This document shows, piece after piece, positions 6,461-14,727 of a DNA stretch of 24,185 nucleotides. This DNA comes from an uncultured Kiritimatiellota bacterium (GTDB taxonomy: Bacteria; Verrucomicrobiota; Kiritimatiellia; RFP12; UBA1067), in contig CAKUCX010000053.1 in assembly GCA_934643865.1 (NCBI GenBank), forward strand, positions 1 through 24,185, in the 5' to 3' direction. Position numbers and translations under genes: made by a program. The notes under the pieces are model-generated. The model was not told where the DNA came from and did no database searches. It saw only the letters and a program-made list of their open reading frames with translations. How positions within the stretch are numbered: position 1 is the stretch's first letter; every line of letters begins with the position of its first letter.

Positions 6461-8968
6461 ATGAGACGGGACGAGCCGAAGCACCCGGCCGCCCGGACCG
6501 TCGCGCTGCTGGCGCTGGCCGTCCTGGGGTTCTCGGCGCCCGCCGCGCCCGTGACGGGCGAGCAGGCCCGCATGGCCGCGCGGAACTGGCTGCGCGCCGC
6601 CAATCCCCTCGCGACGGGGCTCGGCCGCGACGTCGCCGGCGTGCAGGCCGAGAACGAGGCGGAGGCGCCCTATTACGTCGCCGCCCTCGCGGCGGGCGGG
6701 TTCGTCGTCCTCTCGTCCGACGACGAGATCGAGCCGGTCCTCGCCTTTTCGGACGAGGGGGCGTTCCCGTCCGACGCGGCGGCCGCGGTCCGCGAACTGC
6801 TGGCGCGGGACATGCGCGGCCGCGCGCGGGCGGCCGAGGCGGCGCGCGCGGCCCCGGCGGCCGTGCGGCGGGCCTTTTCCGCAGGCCCCGGGGCGGGACT
6901 CTCGAACCCGGCGAAATGGGCGCGCCTTCTGGCGGATCCGGAGACGCAGAAGACGCGCAGCGCCGGGAACGGCCTGACGGGGGTGACCGACCTGCGGGTC
7001 GCGCCGCTCGTCAAGAGCCAGTGGGGGCAGGAGCGCGACAGCGGGTACAGCAACACGGGGTACGCCTGCTACAACCTCTACACGCCGGGCAACAGCCCGT
7101 GCGGCTGCGTCGCCACGGCGCTCGCGCAGCTGATCCGCCACTGGGAGTATCCGCGCGCGCCGCGCGCCGCCACGCACCGATGCCGCGTCGACGGCGCGCC
7201 GCTCGACCTGGACATCCTGGCCCTCGACTACGACTATGCGTCGATGCCGCACGACCCTTCGCGGGGGACGACGCTCCGCGAGCGCGAGGCCATCGGCCGC
7301 CTGACGTCCGACTGCGGCATCGCCATGCAGAGCGACTATTCCGCCTACGGGACGTCGTCGTTCGGGGCCTTCGCGCACCTGCCGCTGCGGCAGGTGTTCT
7401 CCTACGCGAGCGCTCAGGCCTACTGCCGCGCGCTGAGCCTGACGGATGACGCCTACGGCAGCCTCTACGCGAATTTCGACGCGGGATGCCCGGCGCTGCT
7501 GATGCTCGCGGGCCATTACGACAGCCATGCCGTCCTCGCCGACGGCTACGGGTTCGTCGCCTCGACGCCCTACACGCACCTCAACATCGGCTGGACGGCG
7601 ATCGCCCGCTGCAACCTCTGGTACAACCTGCCGAACGTGGCGACGAGCTTCGGCGGCGATTCGTCCTATTCCGTCATCGACGGCATGGTCTACAACATCA
7701 TCCCGGACGAGACGGGCGACATCCTCTCCGGGCGCGTGCGGAACGCGGATGGCACGCCCGCCGCCGGCGTCACGGTGACGGCGGCGAAGGCGGGCGGACG
7801 CACGGCGCTGGCCCAGACCGTCACGTCGGCGACGGGCGTCTACGCCTTCGTCCTGCCCGGCGGCGCAAAGTACGACGTGCAGTGCGGCACGGCGAAAAAG
7901 ACCGGCATCGACCTTCGCAGGAGCGTCAGCCCGGACCGCGCGAGCCTGGCGGACGGCTCGTGGGTGGAAGGGCGCATGGCCCTCGGCAACAGCTGGGGGA
8001 ACGACCTCGTCCTCACGCCGGGGGACGCGCCCGCCCCGGGGCCGGGACCCGGCGGCGACGACCCGGGGCCCTCGTCCGGCCTGGACTACGACTTCGACTG
8101 CGCCCTTGGGGGGCTTGAGCTGATGCCCGGACAGAACGTGTCCGTCCCCGTCGAGATCGCCTGCGCGGGCTGCACGGTCAGGTCGCTCAAGGCCCGGGGG
8201 CTGCCGGCGGGGCTCAAGCTCGCGAAAGACCGCAAGACGGGCGCGTACGCCATCTCCGGCGCGCCGAAGAGGGCGTCGGCGAAGCCGTTCGACGTCCAGC
8301 TCACGCTTCAGGTCAAGCCGGAGAACGCGGCGGAAAAGGCGCCGCCGCGCGTCAAGTCGTATGCGCTGAGCGTCCTGCCGCTTCCGGACTGGTCGATCGG
8401 CACGTTCAGCGGGATCGTCTGGGTCGGCGACCGGCGCTGCACGGTGACGGTGAAGGCGAAGGCGTCGGGCGCCGTCAGCGGCTCGGTCATGGATGGCCGG
8501 AAGAAGTTCCCCTTCGCCTCGGCGTACGGACGGGGCGCGTCGGCGGACGGCCTCACGCTGAAGGTCGAGCCGAAGAGGCTGGACGGGGCCATCAGGCTGG
8601 ATGTCTTCAAGGCGGGCCTCGGCCCGGCGGACGTCGGCGCGATGACGAACGCGGCGAACGAGGCGTTCCTCGTGCAGGAGCCGTGGAAGACCAAGCCGTT
8701 CAAGGGCCTGCTGCGCAAGTACGCCTCGCCCGACAGGACGCTGCGCTGGACGCCCGCCGGCACGTTCACGTATGCCGCCCCGACGGGGGGCAGGCGGCCG
8801 GAGACGTGCAAGGGCACGCTGCTGCCGATCGCGTGGGACGGCGACACGGTCCGCCTGGTCGGCTTTGCGCTCGGCGCGACGACGGCGACGCGCCTCGACA
8901 TCCGCATCGACGCCACCGGAGCGAAGGAGCCCGAATGGACGGCGAGGCCCCTTGCGAGCGACGAGTAG
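6461..8968 (+). CDS. Secreted C10-family (streptopain-like) cysteine peptidase
   Basis: 835 residues, starting two bases after the previous stop with AAGGAGGA as ribosome site. A signal peptide (about 1-29) leads into a propeptide with the YYVAALAAGGFVVLSSDDE signature of C10 prodomains. The peptidase domain (about 170-410) contains GCVATALAQLIRHW with nucleophile C216, and SHAVLADGY with catalytic H356, followed by HLNIGW. A carboxypeptidase regulatory-like domain follows (about 422-505, GRVRNADGTPAAGVTV), then a Pro/Gly linker (520-540), an Ig-like segment (543-640, LPAGLKL) and a beta-rich tail. C10 enzymes are made as zymogens and cleave extracellular proteins. Both catalytic residues are present, so it is probably active. 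It could process partner exported proteins or digest host or food protein. Confidence 0.9.
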   Translation: MRRDEPKHPAARTVALLALAVLGFSAPAAPVTGEQARMAARNWLRAANPLATGLGRDVAGVQAENEAEAPYYVAALAAGGFVVLSSDDEIEPVLAFSDEGAFPSDAAAAVRELLARDMRGRARAAEAARAAPAAVRRAFSAGPGAGLSNPAKWARLLADPETQKTRSAGNGLTGVTDLRVAPLVKSQWGQERDSGYSNTGYACYNLYTPGNSPCGCVATALAQLIRHWEYPRAPRAATHRCRVDGAPLDLDILALDYDYASMPHDPSRGTTLREREAIGRLTSDCGIAMQSDYSAYGTSSFGAFAHLPLRQVFSYASAQAYCRALSLTDDAYGSLYANFDAGCPALLMLAGHYDSHAVLADGYGFVASTPYTHLNIGWTAIARCNLWYNLPNVATSFGGDSSYSVIDGMVYNIIPDETGDILSGRVRNADGTPAAGVTVTAAKAGGRTALAQTVTSATGVYAFVLPGGAKYDVQCGTAKKTGIDLRRSVSPDRASLADGSWVEGRMALGNSWGNDLVLTPGDAPAPGPGPGGDDPGPSSGLDYDFDCALGGLELMPGQNVSVPVEIACAGCTVRSLKARGLPAGLKLAKDRKTGAYAISGAPKRASAKPFDVQLTLQVKPENAAEKAPPRVKSYALSVLPLPDWSIGTFSGIVWVGDRRCTVTVKAKASGAVSGSVMDGRKKFPFASAYGRGASADGLTLKVEPKRLDGAIRLDVFKAGLGPADVGAMTNAANEAFLVQEPWKTKPFKGLLRKYASPDRTLRWTPAGTFTYAAPTGGRRPETCKGTLLPIAWDGDTVRLVGFALGATTATRLDIRIDATGAKEPEWTARPLASDE

Positions 8969-8990
8969 ACGAAATCAGGCGCGGTGTGAC

Positions 8991-9800
8991 ATGAAGAAGC
9001 GTATCGATATGAAGTGGTTGGTGGCCGCCGGCCTTGCGCTGGCGCTCGCGGCGGGCGTTCTGGCCGTATTCTGGCCGTCTCGCGACGCCGCGCCGGACGC
9101 GCCGTCGGACGGCGACGAGCAGGGCCTCGTGGCGGCGGCGCGGCGCGCGTCGCGTCAGAAGAAAGGCGCGGTGCCCCGCCCGAAGCGGGCGCAGCCCGCT
9201 CCCGACGGGAACGGGAAGAAGGAGGGGGGGCGCGGCGGCACGCTGTCGGACGACCTTCAGGAGGCGCTGGATTCGGAGGACTTCGACCGGACGCGGGAGG
9301 TGGCCGTCAAGGCATACCAGTCGTACCTTCCGGAGGTGCGCATGCAGGCCGTCGAGGCCCTCGGCTGGTTCGGCAAGAAGGCCCTTGTCGACCTCGTCCC
9401 CATGATGTGCGACCGGGACAAGGAGGTCGCCAAGGCGGCGGCGGACGCCTGGGAGGCCGCCCTCATGGAGGTCGAGGACGCGAACTTCAGGTTCCTGGCC
9501 GCGCAGGACGCGCTGAAGACGATTTCCGGCCCGGACGTGCTGGCGATGATCGGCGCGCAGTTCTCGAGCGCGGCGTCGGAGCTCATCGACGGGGCGGACG
9601 ACGAGAAGACGGCTTCGCGGCGGCGCGTGCAGGCCGTCCAGGCCCTCGTCGACATGATGGGCGCGGGCGGGGACGCGCCGCGCGCCACCGTCGCGCGGGA
9701 GCTCTACGAGGAGCTCACGGGCTACCCGTGGGCCGGCGTCGACGAGGCCGAGCGCTACCTCGCGCATCCCGACGACTACGAGCCGCCCGAGCAGCCGTGA
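8991..9800 (+). CDS. Membrane-anchored HEAT-like repeat protein
   Basis: 269 residues. The chosen ATG lies 22 bp after the peptidase stop; the open frame extends upstream only over the peptidase gene. One hydrophobic segment (about 8-28) without a clear cleavage site suggests a signal anchor with the rest outside the cytoplasm. Residues 30-85 are a charged, Pro/Lys/Gly-rich linker. Residues about 90-180 are helical with HEAT-like spacing (VRMQAVEALGWFGKKALVDLVPMM, then VAKAAADAWEAAL), a scaffold for protein binding. The C-terminus is acidic and Pro-rich. It is the last gene of the operon and may tether or organise the exported isomerase, redox protein and peptidase (inference). No strong ribosome site is seen, so translational coupling is possible. 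Confidence 0.72.
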   Translation: MKKRIDMKWLVAAGLALALAAGVLAVFWPSRDAAPDAPSDGDEQGLVAAARRASRQKKGAVPRPKRAQPAPDGNGKKEGGRGGTLSDDLQEALDSEDFDRTREVAVKAYQSYLPEVRMQAVEALGWFGKKALVDLVPMMCDRDKEVAKAAADAWEAALMEVEDANFRFLAAQDALKTISGPDVLAMIGAQFSSAASELIDGADDEKTASRRRVQAVQALVDMMGAGGDAPRATVARELYEELTGYPWAGVDEAERYLAHPDDYEPPEQP

Positions 9801-9854
9801 GGCTTCCCGCCCGGGGAGAAACACGCGCGAAAACCCCGACGACGAGCCGTGATG

Positions 9855-9863
9855 TGGTATACT
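9855..9863 (+). promoter_or_regulatory. Extended -10 promoter of the mannose-6-phosphate isomerase gene
   Basis: TGG-TATACT is an extended -10 element (TGn plus five of six consensus bases). The predicted start point is about 9870, only a few bases before the ATG at 9874. There is no good -35 box 17 bp upstream (CCCGAC at 9835-9840), which is typical when an extended -10 is used. The transcript would be leaderless or nearly so. Confidence 0.6.
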
Positions 9864-9873
9864 CTTTGACGTC

Positions 9874-10827
9874 ATGACAACGAAGCTCAGGGCGAACAGG
9901 GTGCGGCGCACGTATCTCGGCGGCGGGCGCATCGACGCATTCACGGGATTCGCGCCGGACTGCTCGGACGGCGTGCCGCGCCCGGAGGACTGGCTCGCCT
10001 CCACGACGACGGCCTTCAACGGCACGCGCGAGATCGCGGGCGAGGGGCTGGGCCGCCTGGAGGACGGCCGCCTCGTGAAGGACGCCGTCGGCGCGCTGCC
10101 GATCCTCGTGAAGCTGCTCGATTCGGACGAGCGCCTCGTCGTGCAGGCCCACCCCACGGTCCCCTGCGCGCGGGCGACGTTCAACTCCCCCGTCGGCAAG
10201 ACCGAGTGCTGGTACTTCCTCGACGGCACCGCGCCCGACGCCTGCGTCTACCTCGGCTTCAAGCCGGGCGTCACGCGCGCGGCGTGGCGGGCGGCCTTCG
10301 AGGCACAGCGCGGCATCCTGGAGATGCTGCACCGCGTCCCCGTGCGGGCCGGCGACTTCGTCTTCGTCGACGGCGGCGTGCCGCACGCGATCGGGGGCGG
10401 CTGCTTCATGGTCGAGCTTCAGGAGCCGAGCGACCTCATGGTCGTCGCCGAGCGCGTGACGCCCTCCGGGCGCGTCCTCCCCGAGGCGAAGCTCCACGGC
10501 GGCGTGGGCTTCGAGGCGATGTTCGACGTCTACGAATACGCGGGGCGGACGTATGAAGACCTCTGCGCCGCGTATGTGAGGCGAAAGGGCGGGCCGGCCG
10601 GGCCGGTCGAGCGGATCCTCGGGCCGGAGCTGACGGAGAAGTTCGCGATGTGGCGCGTGGCGGGCGGCGGGCGGCTCGCGCTCGCGCGCCCGGCGTGCGT
10701 GGCGGTCGTCACGGACGGCGCGGGGACGGTGAACGGCGTGGCCGTGCAGAAGGGCGACCGGCTCGTCGTCGCGGGCGAGGCGGCGGTGGCCGTGGACGGC
10801 GCGGTGGAAGTCGTCGTGTGCGCGTAG
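9874..10827 (+). CDS. manA: Class I mannose-6-phosphate isomerase
   Basis: 317 residues, the usual length for the short bacterial type I enzyme. It interconverts mannose 6-phosphate and fructose 6-phosphate in the cytoplasm, linking mannose use or GDP-sugar supply to glycolysis. The zinc site is visible: Q91-A-H93 in VVQAHP, E111 in GKTECWYFL, and H171 in VPHAIGGG, followed by VELQEPSD. The N-terminus (NRVRRTYLGGGRIDAF) matches the typical start of this family, so the ATG at 9874 is right even though no ribosome site precedes it. It heads a probable operon with the two exported, carbohydrate-type proteins downstream (gaps of 44 and 13 bp). Confidence 0.92.
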   Translation: MTTKLRANRVRRTYLGGGRIDAFTGFAPDCSDGVPRPEDWLASTTTAFNGTREIAGEGLGRLEDGRLVKDAVGALPILVKLLDSDERLVVQAHPTVPCARATFNSPVGKTECWYFLDGTAPDACVYLGFKPGVTRAAWRAAFEAQRGILEMLHRVPVRAGDFVFVDGGVPHAIGGGCFMVELQEPSDLMVVAERVTPSGRVLPEAKLHGGVGFEAMFDVYEYAGRTYEDLCAAYVRRKGGPAGPVERILGPELTEKFAMWRVAGGGRLALARPACVAVVTDGAGTVNGVAVQKGDRLVVAGEAAVAVDGAVEVVVCA

Positions 10828-10871
10828 ATAGACGGGAAAACGGAAGTCACGAAACGGAAAAGGAAAAGTCC

Positions 10872-11576
10872 ATGAAGAGATCGATGATGGCGGGCGCCCT
10901 GCTGGGCGCGCTGATGGGCATGGCGGGCTGCGCGACGCGGCCGGCGTGCATCCACCCGGACACCTCCGCGAAGGGGTGGCGCAGCCTGCTGGGCGACGGC
11001 CCGCTGGAGCAGGTGGCGGACTTCAAGCCGGGCACGTGGCGGCGCGACGGCGCGGACGGCATCACGTCCACCGTCGACAGCGCGCTCTGGTTCAAGGGCG
11101 TGTACGAGAACTTCGTGCTCGACTTCGAGTACAAGCTCGACCCCGAGGCGAACTCGGGCGTGATCATCTACTGCTCCGACGTCAAGAACTGGATCCCGAA
11201 CTCGGTCGAGGTGCAGCTGCTCGACGACTTCGGCGAGAAGTGGAAGAACGACCCGCCGCGCCTCAAGAACGGCGGCCTCTACGGCCACGTCGGCCCCGCG
11301 AAGAGCGCCGCCCGCCCGGCGGGCGAGTGGAACCGCATGACGGTGTGGGCCGAGGGCACGCGCGTGAAGGTGGCCGTGAACGGCCAGCCCTCCGTCGACG
11401 CCGACCTCTCGCAGTACACGAGCGCGAAGGTGAACCCGGACGGCACGCCGATCCAGCCCTGGCTCTCGAAGCCGTTGGCCGAGCTGCCCACGAAGGGCGC
11501 GATCGGCCTGCAGGGCAAGCACGGCGGCGCGTGCCCGTACTTCCGCAACGTGCGGATCCTCGAACGCGGCAAGTAG
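10872..11576 (+). CDS. DUF1080 (3-keto-disaccharide hydrolase-type) lipoprotein
   Basis: 234 residues. The start is set by AAGGA eight bases upstream; the open frame to the left only shadows manA. The signal peptide ends with a lipobox, GMAGC, with C20 as the lipidated residue. The mature part is one DUF1080 domain: SALWFKGVYENFVLDFEYKL, then ANSGVIIYC, VEVQLLDDFGE, GEWNRMTVWAEG, and the final IGLQGKHGGACPYFRNVRI. The fold is a concanavalin-like jelly roll. Family members have been linked to hydrolysis of 3-keto-glycosides and to sugar binding, so the exact substrate cannot be read from the sequence. Position between manA and a large exported protein supports a carbohydrate role at the cell envelope. 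Confidence 0.86.
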   Translation: MKRSMMAGALLGALMGMAGCATRPACIHPDTSAKGWRSLLGDGPLEQVADFKPGTWRRDGADGITSTVDSALWFKGVYENFVLDFEYKLDPEANSGVIIYCSDVKNWIPNSVEVQLLDDFGEKWKNDPPRLKNGGLYGHVGPAKSAARPAGEWNRMTVWAEGTRVKVAVNGQPSVDADLSQYTSAKVNPDGTPIQPWLSKPLAELPTKGAIGLQGKHGGACPYFRNVRILERGK

Positions 11577-11589
11577 GGGCGGCGGCGCG

Positions 11590-13956
11590 ATGGGTGCGAG
11601 GGGCATGCTGCTGTGCGCGGCGCTCGCCGCGTGCGCGGCGGGGGCGGCGGCGTCGACGCTGGGCTTCGACAAGGCGCGTCCGTACGAGGCGGGCTTTGCG
11701 CGCGACGGCGACGAGATCGTCGTCGACAACGGCGACGACGCGGCGCGGCGCGCGGGGGCGTGCTGGAGCCTCGCGCTCAACCAGGCGGAGGCGCTGCCCT
11801 TCACGGTGCGGACGGAGGCACGCTGCGAGCGCGGCCCGGGCGGCGGGCGGACGCGGGCGTTCGCGCTCTACCTCGACCTCACCTACATGGACGGCGACCA
11901 CCTCTGGGGCCAGACGGCGGACTTCGCGCCGGACCCGCAGCGCGGCTGGCGCGCGGGCTCGGTGACGGTGATCCCCGAGAAGCCCGTGCGCGTGGCGAAC
12001 GTCTACTGCCTCTATCGGGGGCTGCCCGGGCGCGTGCGCTTCCGCCTGCCGACCGTGAAGCTGCGCACGACGTCCGACCTCGTGGCGTTCGACGGGCAGT
12101 GCCTGGCCGTCGCGGACCTGCCGAAGCGCGCCCCCGGCTTCCTCCTCCGCGACGTCGCCGTCGAGGAGGACGCCTACGCGCCGATTGCGCCCGGCGGCGC
12201 GGCGAAGGGCGTGCGGCTGACCGTCGACGAGCGGAAGGACGGCGACGGGGCCGCCACGTTCGCGGTGAAGGTCGAGGACACGACCGGCCGCGACCGCGCC
12301 CTGACGCTCATCTACGCCTGGCCGCTGCCGGCGGGCGCGCTCGTCTACGAGCAGGATCCGCGCACGGCGGTGCCGCTTGCGGACGGCGCGTCCCAGCGGA
12401 GCGACGCGCCGTCGGCGGGCTGCGGGGCGGGCGGCCTGAACCGCTGGCCCTTTGGCGCGGTGACGGTGGGGGGCGCGGGCTTCGCGCTCGGTATCGACAC
12501 GGCGCGCCCCGCCTACTTCCGGACGATTCTCCATCCGCGCACGCGCCTCCTCCTCATCGCGTTCGACCTCGGCCTCGCGCCTGAGAAGCGCACGGCCGCG
12601 TTCGCGTTCCGCCGCTTCACCTTCACGGGCGGCTTCCGCGGTGCGCTCGCGGCCTATGCGGCGCTTGAGCCGGTCGCGTTCAAGACGCGCGTGCCCGAGC
12701 AGGGCGTCTGGATGCCGTTCCGCTCCATCAAGAGCGTCGAGAACTGGCAGGACTTCGGCTTCAAGTTCAAGGAGGGCAACGGCGAGACGGCCTGGGACGA
12801 CGTACACGGCATCTTCACGTTCCGCTACACGGAGCCGACCACCTGGTGGCTCTCGATGGACAAGGCGCACGGCACGAACCGGTTCACGATGGCGGACTGC
12901 GTCGCGAAGGCCGAGGCGCGCGCGGCGGCCGGCGATCCGCTGGCGGCCGCGTGGCGCGAGACGGCGATGCGCGACGAGGACGGCGCGCGCGTGGGGAGCG
13001 TCAAGGACACGCCCTGGTGCCGGGGGGCGATCTGGCTGCTCTCGCCGCTCCCGGGCATTGCGGGCGCCTGCGAGTACAAGGTGAAGAACGCGGAGGCGGA
13101 CTTCGCGCGGTTCTACGCGAAGCCGTTCCCCGAGGGGCAGGACGGCGAGTACATCGACTCGGCGGAGGGCTACCTCACGCCGGCGCTCGACTTCAACCGG
13201 AAGGTCTTCGCGGCGAGCGAGACGCCGCTCGTCTTCTCCCCCGACGAGGACCGCCGCCCCGCGCTCTTCAAGGGCCTCTCGATGTACGAGTACGTGCGTC
13301 GCACGGCCGCGCGCGTGTGGCCGCGCGGGCGCTTCGTGATGGCGAACGGCGTGCCGGGGCGCTGGCCGTGGCTGCCGGCCTACGTGGACGTGGGCGGCAC
13401 GGAGACGAAGTGGATCGACGCGGAGGGCCGGTGGCGGCCCGAATCCCACCGCTCGCTCCTCTACAAGCGCGCGCTGTCGATGGGCAAGCCGTACTGCTAC
13501 CTGCAGAACGTGGACTTCGAGAAGTTCGCGTACAAGGACATGGAGAACTTCATGCGCCACTGCGTCGCCTACGGCCTCTTCCCGGGCTGCTTCTCGCACA
13601 ACGCCTCCGAGGGCCACTACTTCTCGCGCCCCGAGGTCTACAACCGGGACCGCCCGCTCTTCAAGAAGTACGTGCCGCTCTGCAGGATGCTCTCCGAGGC
13701 GGGCTGGCGCCCCGTCGCCACGCTCGCCGCGTCCGCCGACGCGCGCGTCTTCGTGGAGCAGTTCGGCGCGCGCTACGTGACGGTGTTCAACGCGGCGCGC
13801 GAGACGGTGAGGGCGCGCCTGACGGCAAAGGCCGGCGCGCGCGCGGCCGAGCGCGTCGCGGGCGGCGAGGTCGTCTTCGCGGACGGCGCGGCCACGGTGG
13901 AACTCGCCCCCGACGACGTCCGCGTCCTCGACTTCGGGGCGGTGCCGCCTCGTTGA
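11590..13956 (+). CDS. Large exported protein, possible glycoside hydrolase
   Basis: 788 residues, 13 bp after the DUF1080 gene. I do not recognise the family with confidence. The N-terminus is a short signal peptide; ALAAC at residue 15 could be a lipobox. An alternative ATG at 11605 has a better ribosome site (GAGGGG) and still leaves a signal. Residues about 20-380 look like beta-sandwich domains. Residues about 390-700 look like an alpha/beta barrel with aromatic and acidic strand ends: RSIKSVENWQDFGF, DGEYIDSAEGY (D518-Y528), YVDVGGTETKW (D600, E605) and ASEGHYFSRPE. The C-terminus (about 725-788) is a small beta domain. This arrangement is common in glycoside hydrolases, with D523, D600 or E605 as possible catalytic acids. 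The hydrolase call is inference from architecture and from the manA/DUF1080 neighbours. Confidence 0.6.
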   Translation: MGARGMLLCAALAACAAGAAASTLGFDKARPYEAGFARDGDEIVVDNGDDAARRAGACWSLALNQAEALPFTVRTEARCERGPGGGRTRAFALYLDLTYMDGDHLWGQTADFAPDPQRGWRAGSVTVIPEKPVRVANVYCLYRGLPGRVRFRLPTVKLRTTSDLVAFDGQCLAVADLPKRAPGFLLRDVAVEEDAYAPIAPGGAAKGVRLTVDERKDGDGAATFAVKVEDTTGRDRALTLIYAWPLPAGALVYEQDPRTAVPLADGASQRSDAPSAGCGAGGLNRWPFGAVTVGGAGFALGIDTARPAYFRTILHPRTRLLLIAFDLGLAPEKRTAAFAFRRFTFTGGFRGALAAYAALEPVAFKTRVPEQGVWMPFRSIKSVENWQDFGFKFKEGNGETAWDDVHGIFTFRYTEPTTWWLSMDKAHGTNRFTMADCVAKAEARAAAGDPLAAAWRETAMRDEDGARVGSVKDTPWCRGAIWLLSPLPGIAGACEYKVKNAEADFARFYAKPFPEGQDGEYIDSAEGYLTPALDFNRKVFAASETPLVFSPDEDRRPALFKGLSMYEYVRRTAARVWPRGRFVMANGVPGRWPWLPAYVDVGGTETKWIDAEGRWRPESHRSLLYKRALSMGKPYCYLQNVDFEKFAYKDMENFMRHCVAYGLFPGCFSHNASEGHYFSRPEVYNRDRPLFKKYVPLCRMLSEAGWRPVATLAASADARVFVEQFGARYVTVFNAARETVRARLTAKAGARAAERVAGGEVVFADGAATVELAPDDVRVLDFGAVPPR

Positions 13957-13965
13957 CGAGGCGCG

Positions 13966-13995
13966 TTGGAGAGGGCCGCCGTTTTATGGTAAAAT
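13966..13995 (+). promoter_or_regulatory. Promoter of the IMP cyclohydrolase gene
   Basis: TG-G-TAAAAT (13987-13995) is an extended -10 element with five of six consensus bases. A weak -35 box, TTGGAG (13966-13971), lies 18 bp upstream. The predicted start near 14002 gives a leader of about 25 nt containing AAAGGAG (14012-14018), eight bases before the ATG. Confidence 0.6.
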
Positions 13996-14026
13996 AGTGC
14001 GATTCGTTTCCAAAGGAGCTTGATCC

Positions 14027-14707
14027 ATGGCGTTGAACATCGTGAAGGACATCGATACGCGCGTCGCCGTGCGGCACGTCCTGATGAGCGTATCCGACAA
14101 GACCGGCCTTGAGGCGTTCGTGCCGGCGCTCGTGCGGGCCTGCCCCGGCGTGAAGATCTACTCGACGGGCGGAACCTACGCGAGGGTGAAGGAGATCCTC
14201 GGCGACGCGGCGGCGGAGACGCTCGTCGCGGTGAGCGCCTACACGGGCCAGCCGGAGATGCAGGGCGGCCTCGTCAAGACGCTCGACTTCAAGATCTACC
14301 TGGGGCTCCTCAGCGAGACGTACAACGCCGCGCACCAGGCGGACCTGAAGCGCCTCGACGCCCAGCCGATCGACATGGTGGTCGTGAACCTCTACCCGTT
14401 CCGGCAGACGGTCGCGCAGCCGGGCGCCACGCCGGAAATGGCGCGCACGAACATCGACATCGGCGGCCCGTGCATGGTGCGCGCCTCGGCGAAGAACTAC
14501 CTGCGCGTCGCCTCCGTCACGGACCCGCTCGACTATCCGGGCCTCGCGGCCGAACTGGCCGACCACGGCGGCACGGTCGGCTTTGACACGCGCTTCCGGC
14601 TCATGAAGAAGGCTTTCGCGCACACGGCCCAGTACGATGCGGCGATCGCCGCGTTCTTCACCTCCCGCACCTGGGACGAGGTGAACGGGACGTACATCCA
14701 GCACTAA
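14027..14707 (+). CDS. purH: Stand-alone IMP cyclohydrolase (N-terminal half of PurH only)
   Basis: 226 residues with an MGS-type fold. The family closes the ring of FAICAR to give IMP, the last step of purine synthesis. Most bacterial PurH proteins are about 520 residues, with a C-terminal AICAR transformylase; here the frame stops cleanly after the cyclohydrolase domain and the next gene is unrelated. Residues corresponding to the known active site are present: K84 (VKTL), Y123 (NLYPF), D144 (NIDIGG) and K156 (ASAKNY). The usual TLHPKIHGG segment is changed to TLDFKIYLG. A strong AAAGGAG fixes the start. The transformylase must be elsewhere if the pathway is complete. The purH symbol covers the domain only. 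Confidence 0.85.
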   Translation: MALNIVKDIDTRVAVRHVLMSVSDKTGLEAFVPALVRACPGVKIYSTGGTYARVKEILGDAAAETLVAVSAYTGQPEMQGGLVKTLDFKIYLGLLSETYNAAHQADLKRLDAQPIDMVVVNLYPFRQTVAQPGATPEMARTNIDIGGPCMVRASAKNYLRVASVTDPLDYPGLAAELADHGGTVGFDTRFRLMKKAFAHTAQYDAAIAAFFTSRTWDEVNGTYIQH

Positions 14708-14727
14708 CCCAACACCTCCCCGCCGAC

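Noticed and set aside
13953..13958. TTGACG as -35 box for the IMP cyclohydrolase promoter
   Set aside because: It is 31 bp from the TAAAAT -10 box, too far; TTGGAG at 13966 has the right spacing.
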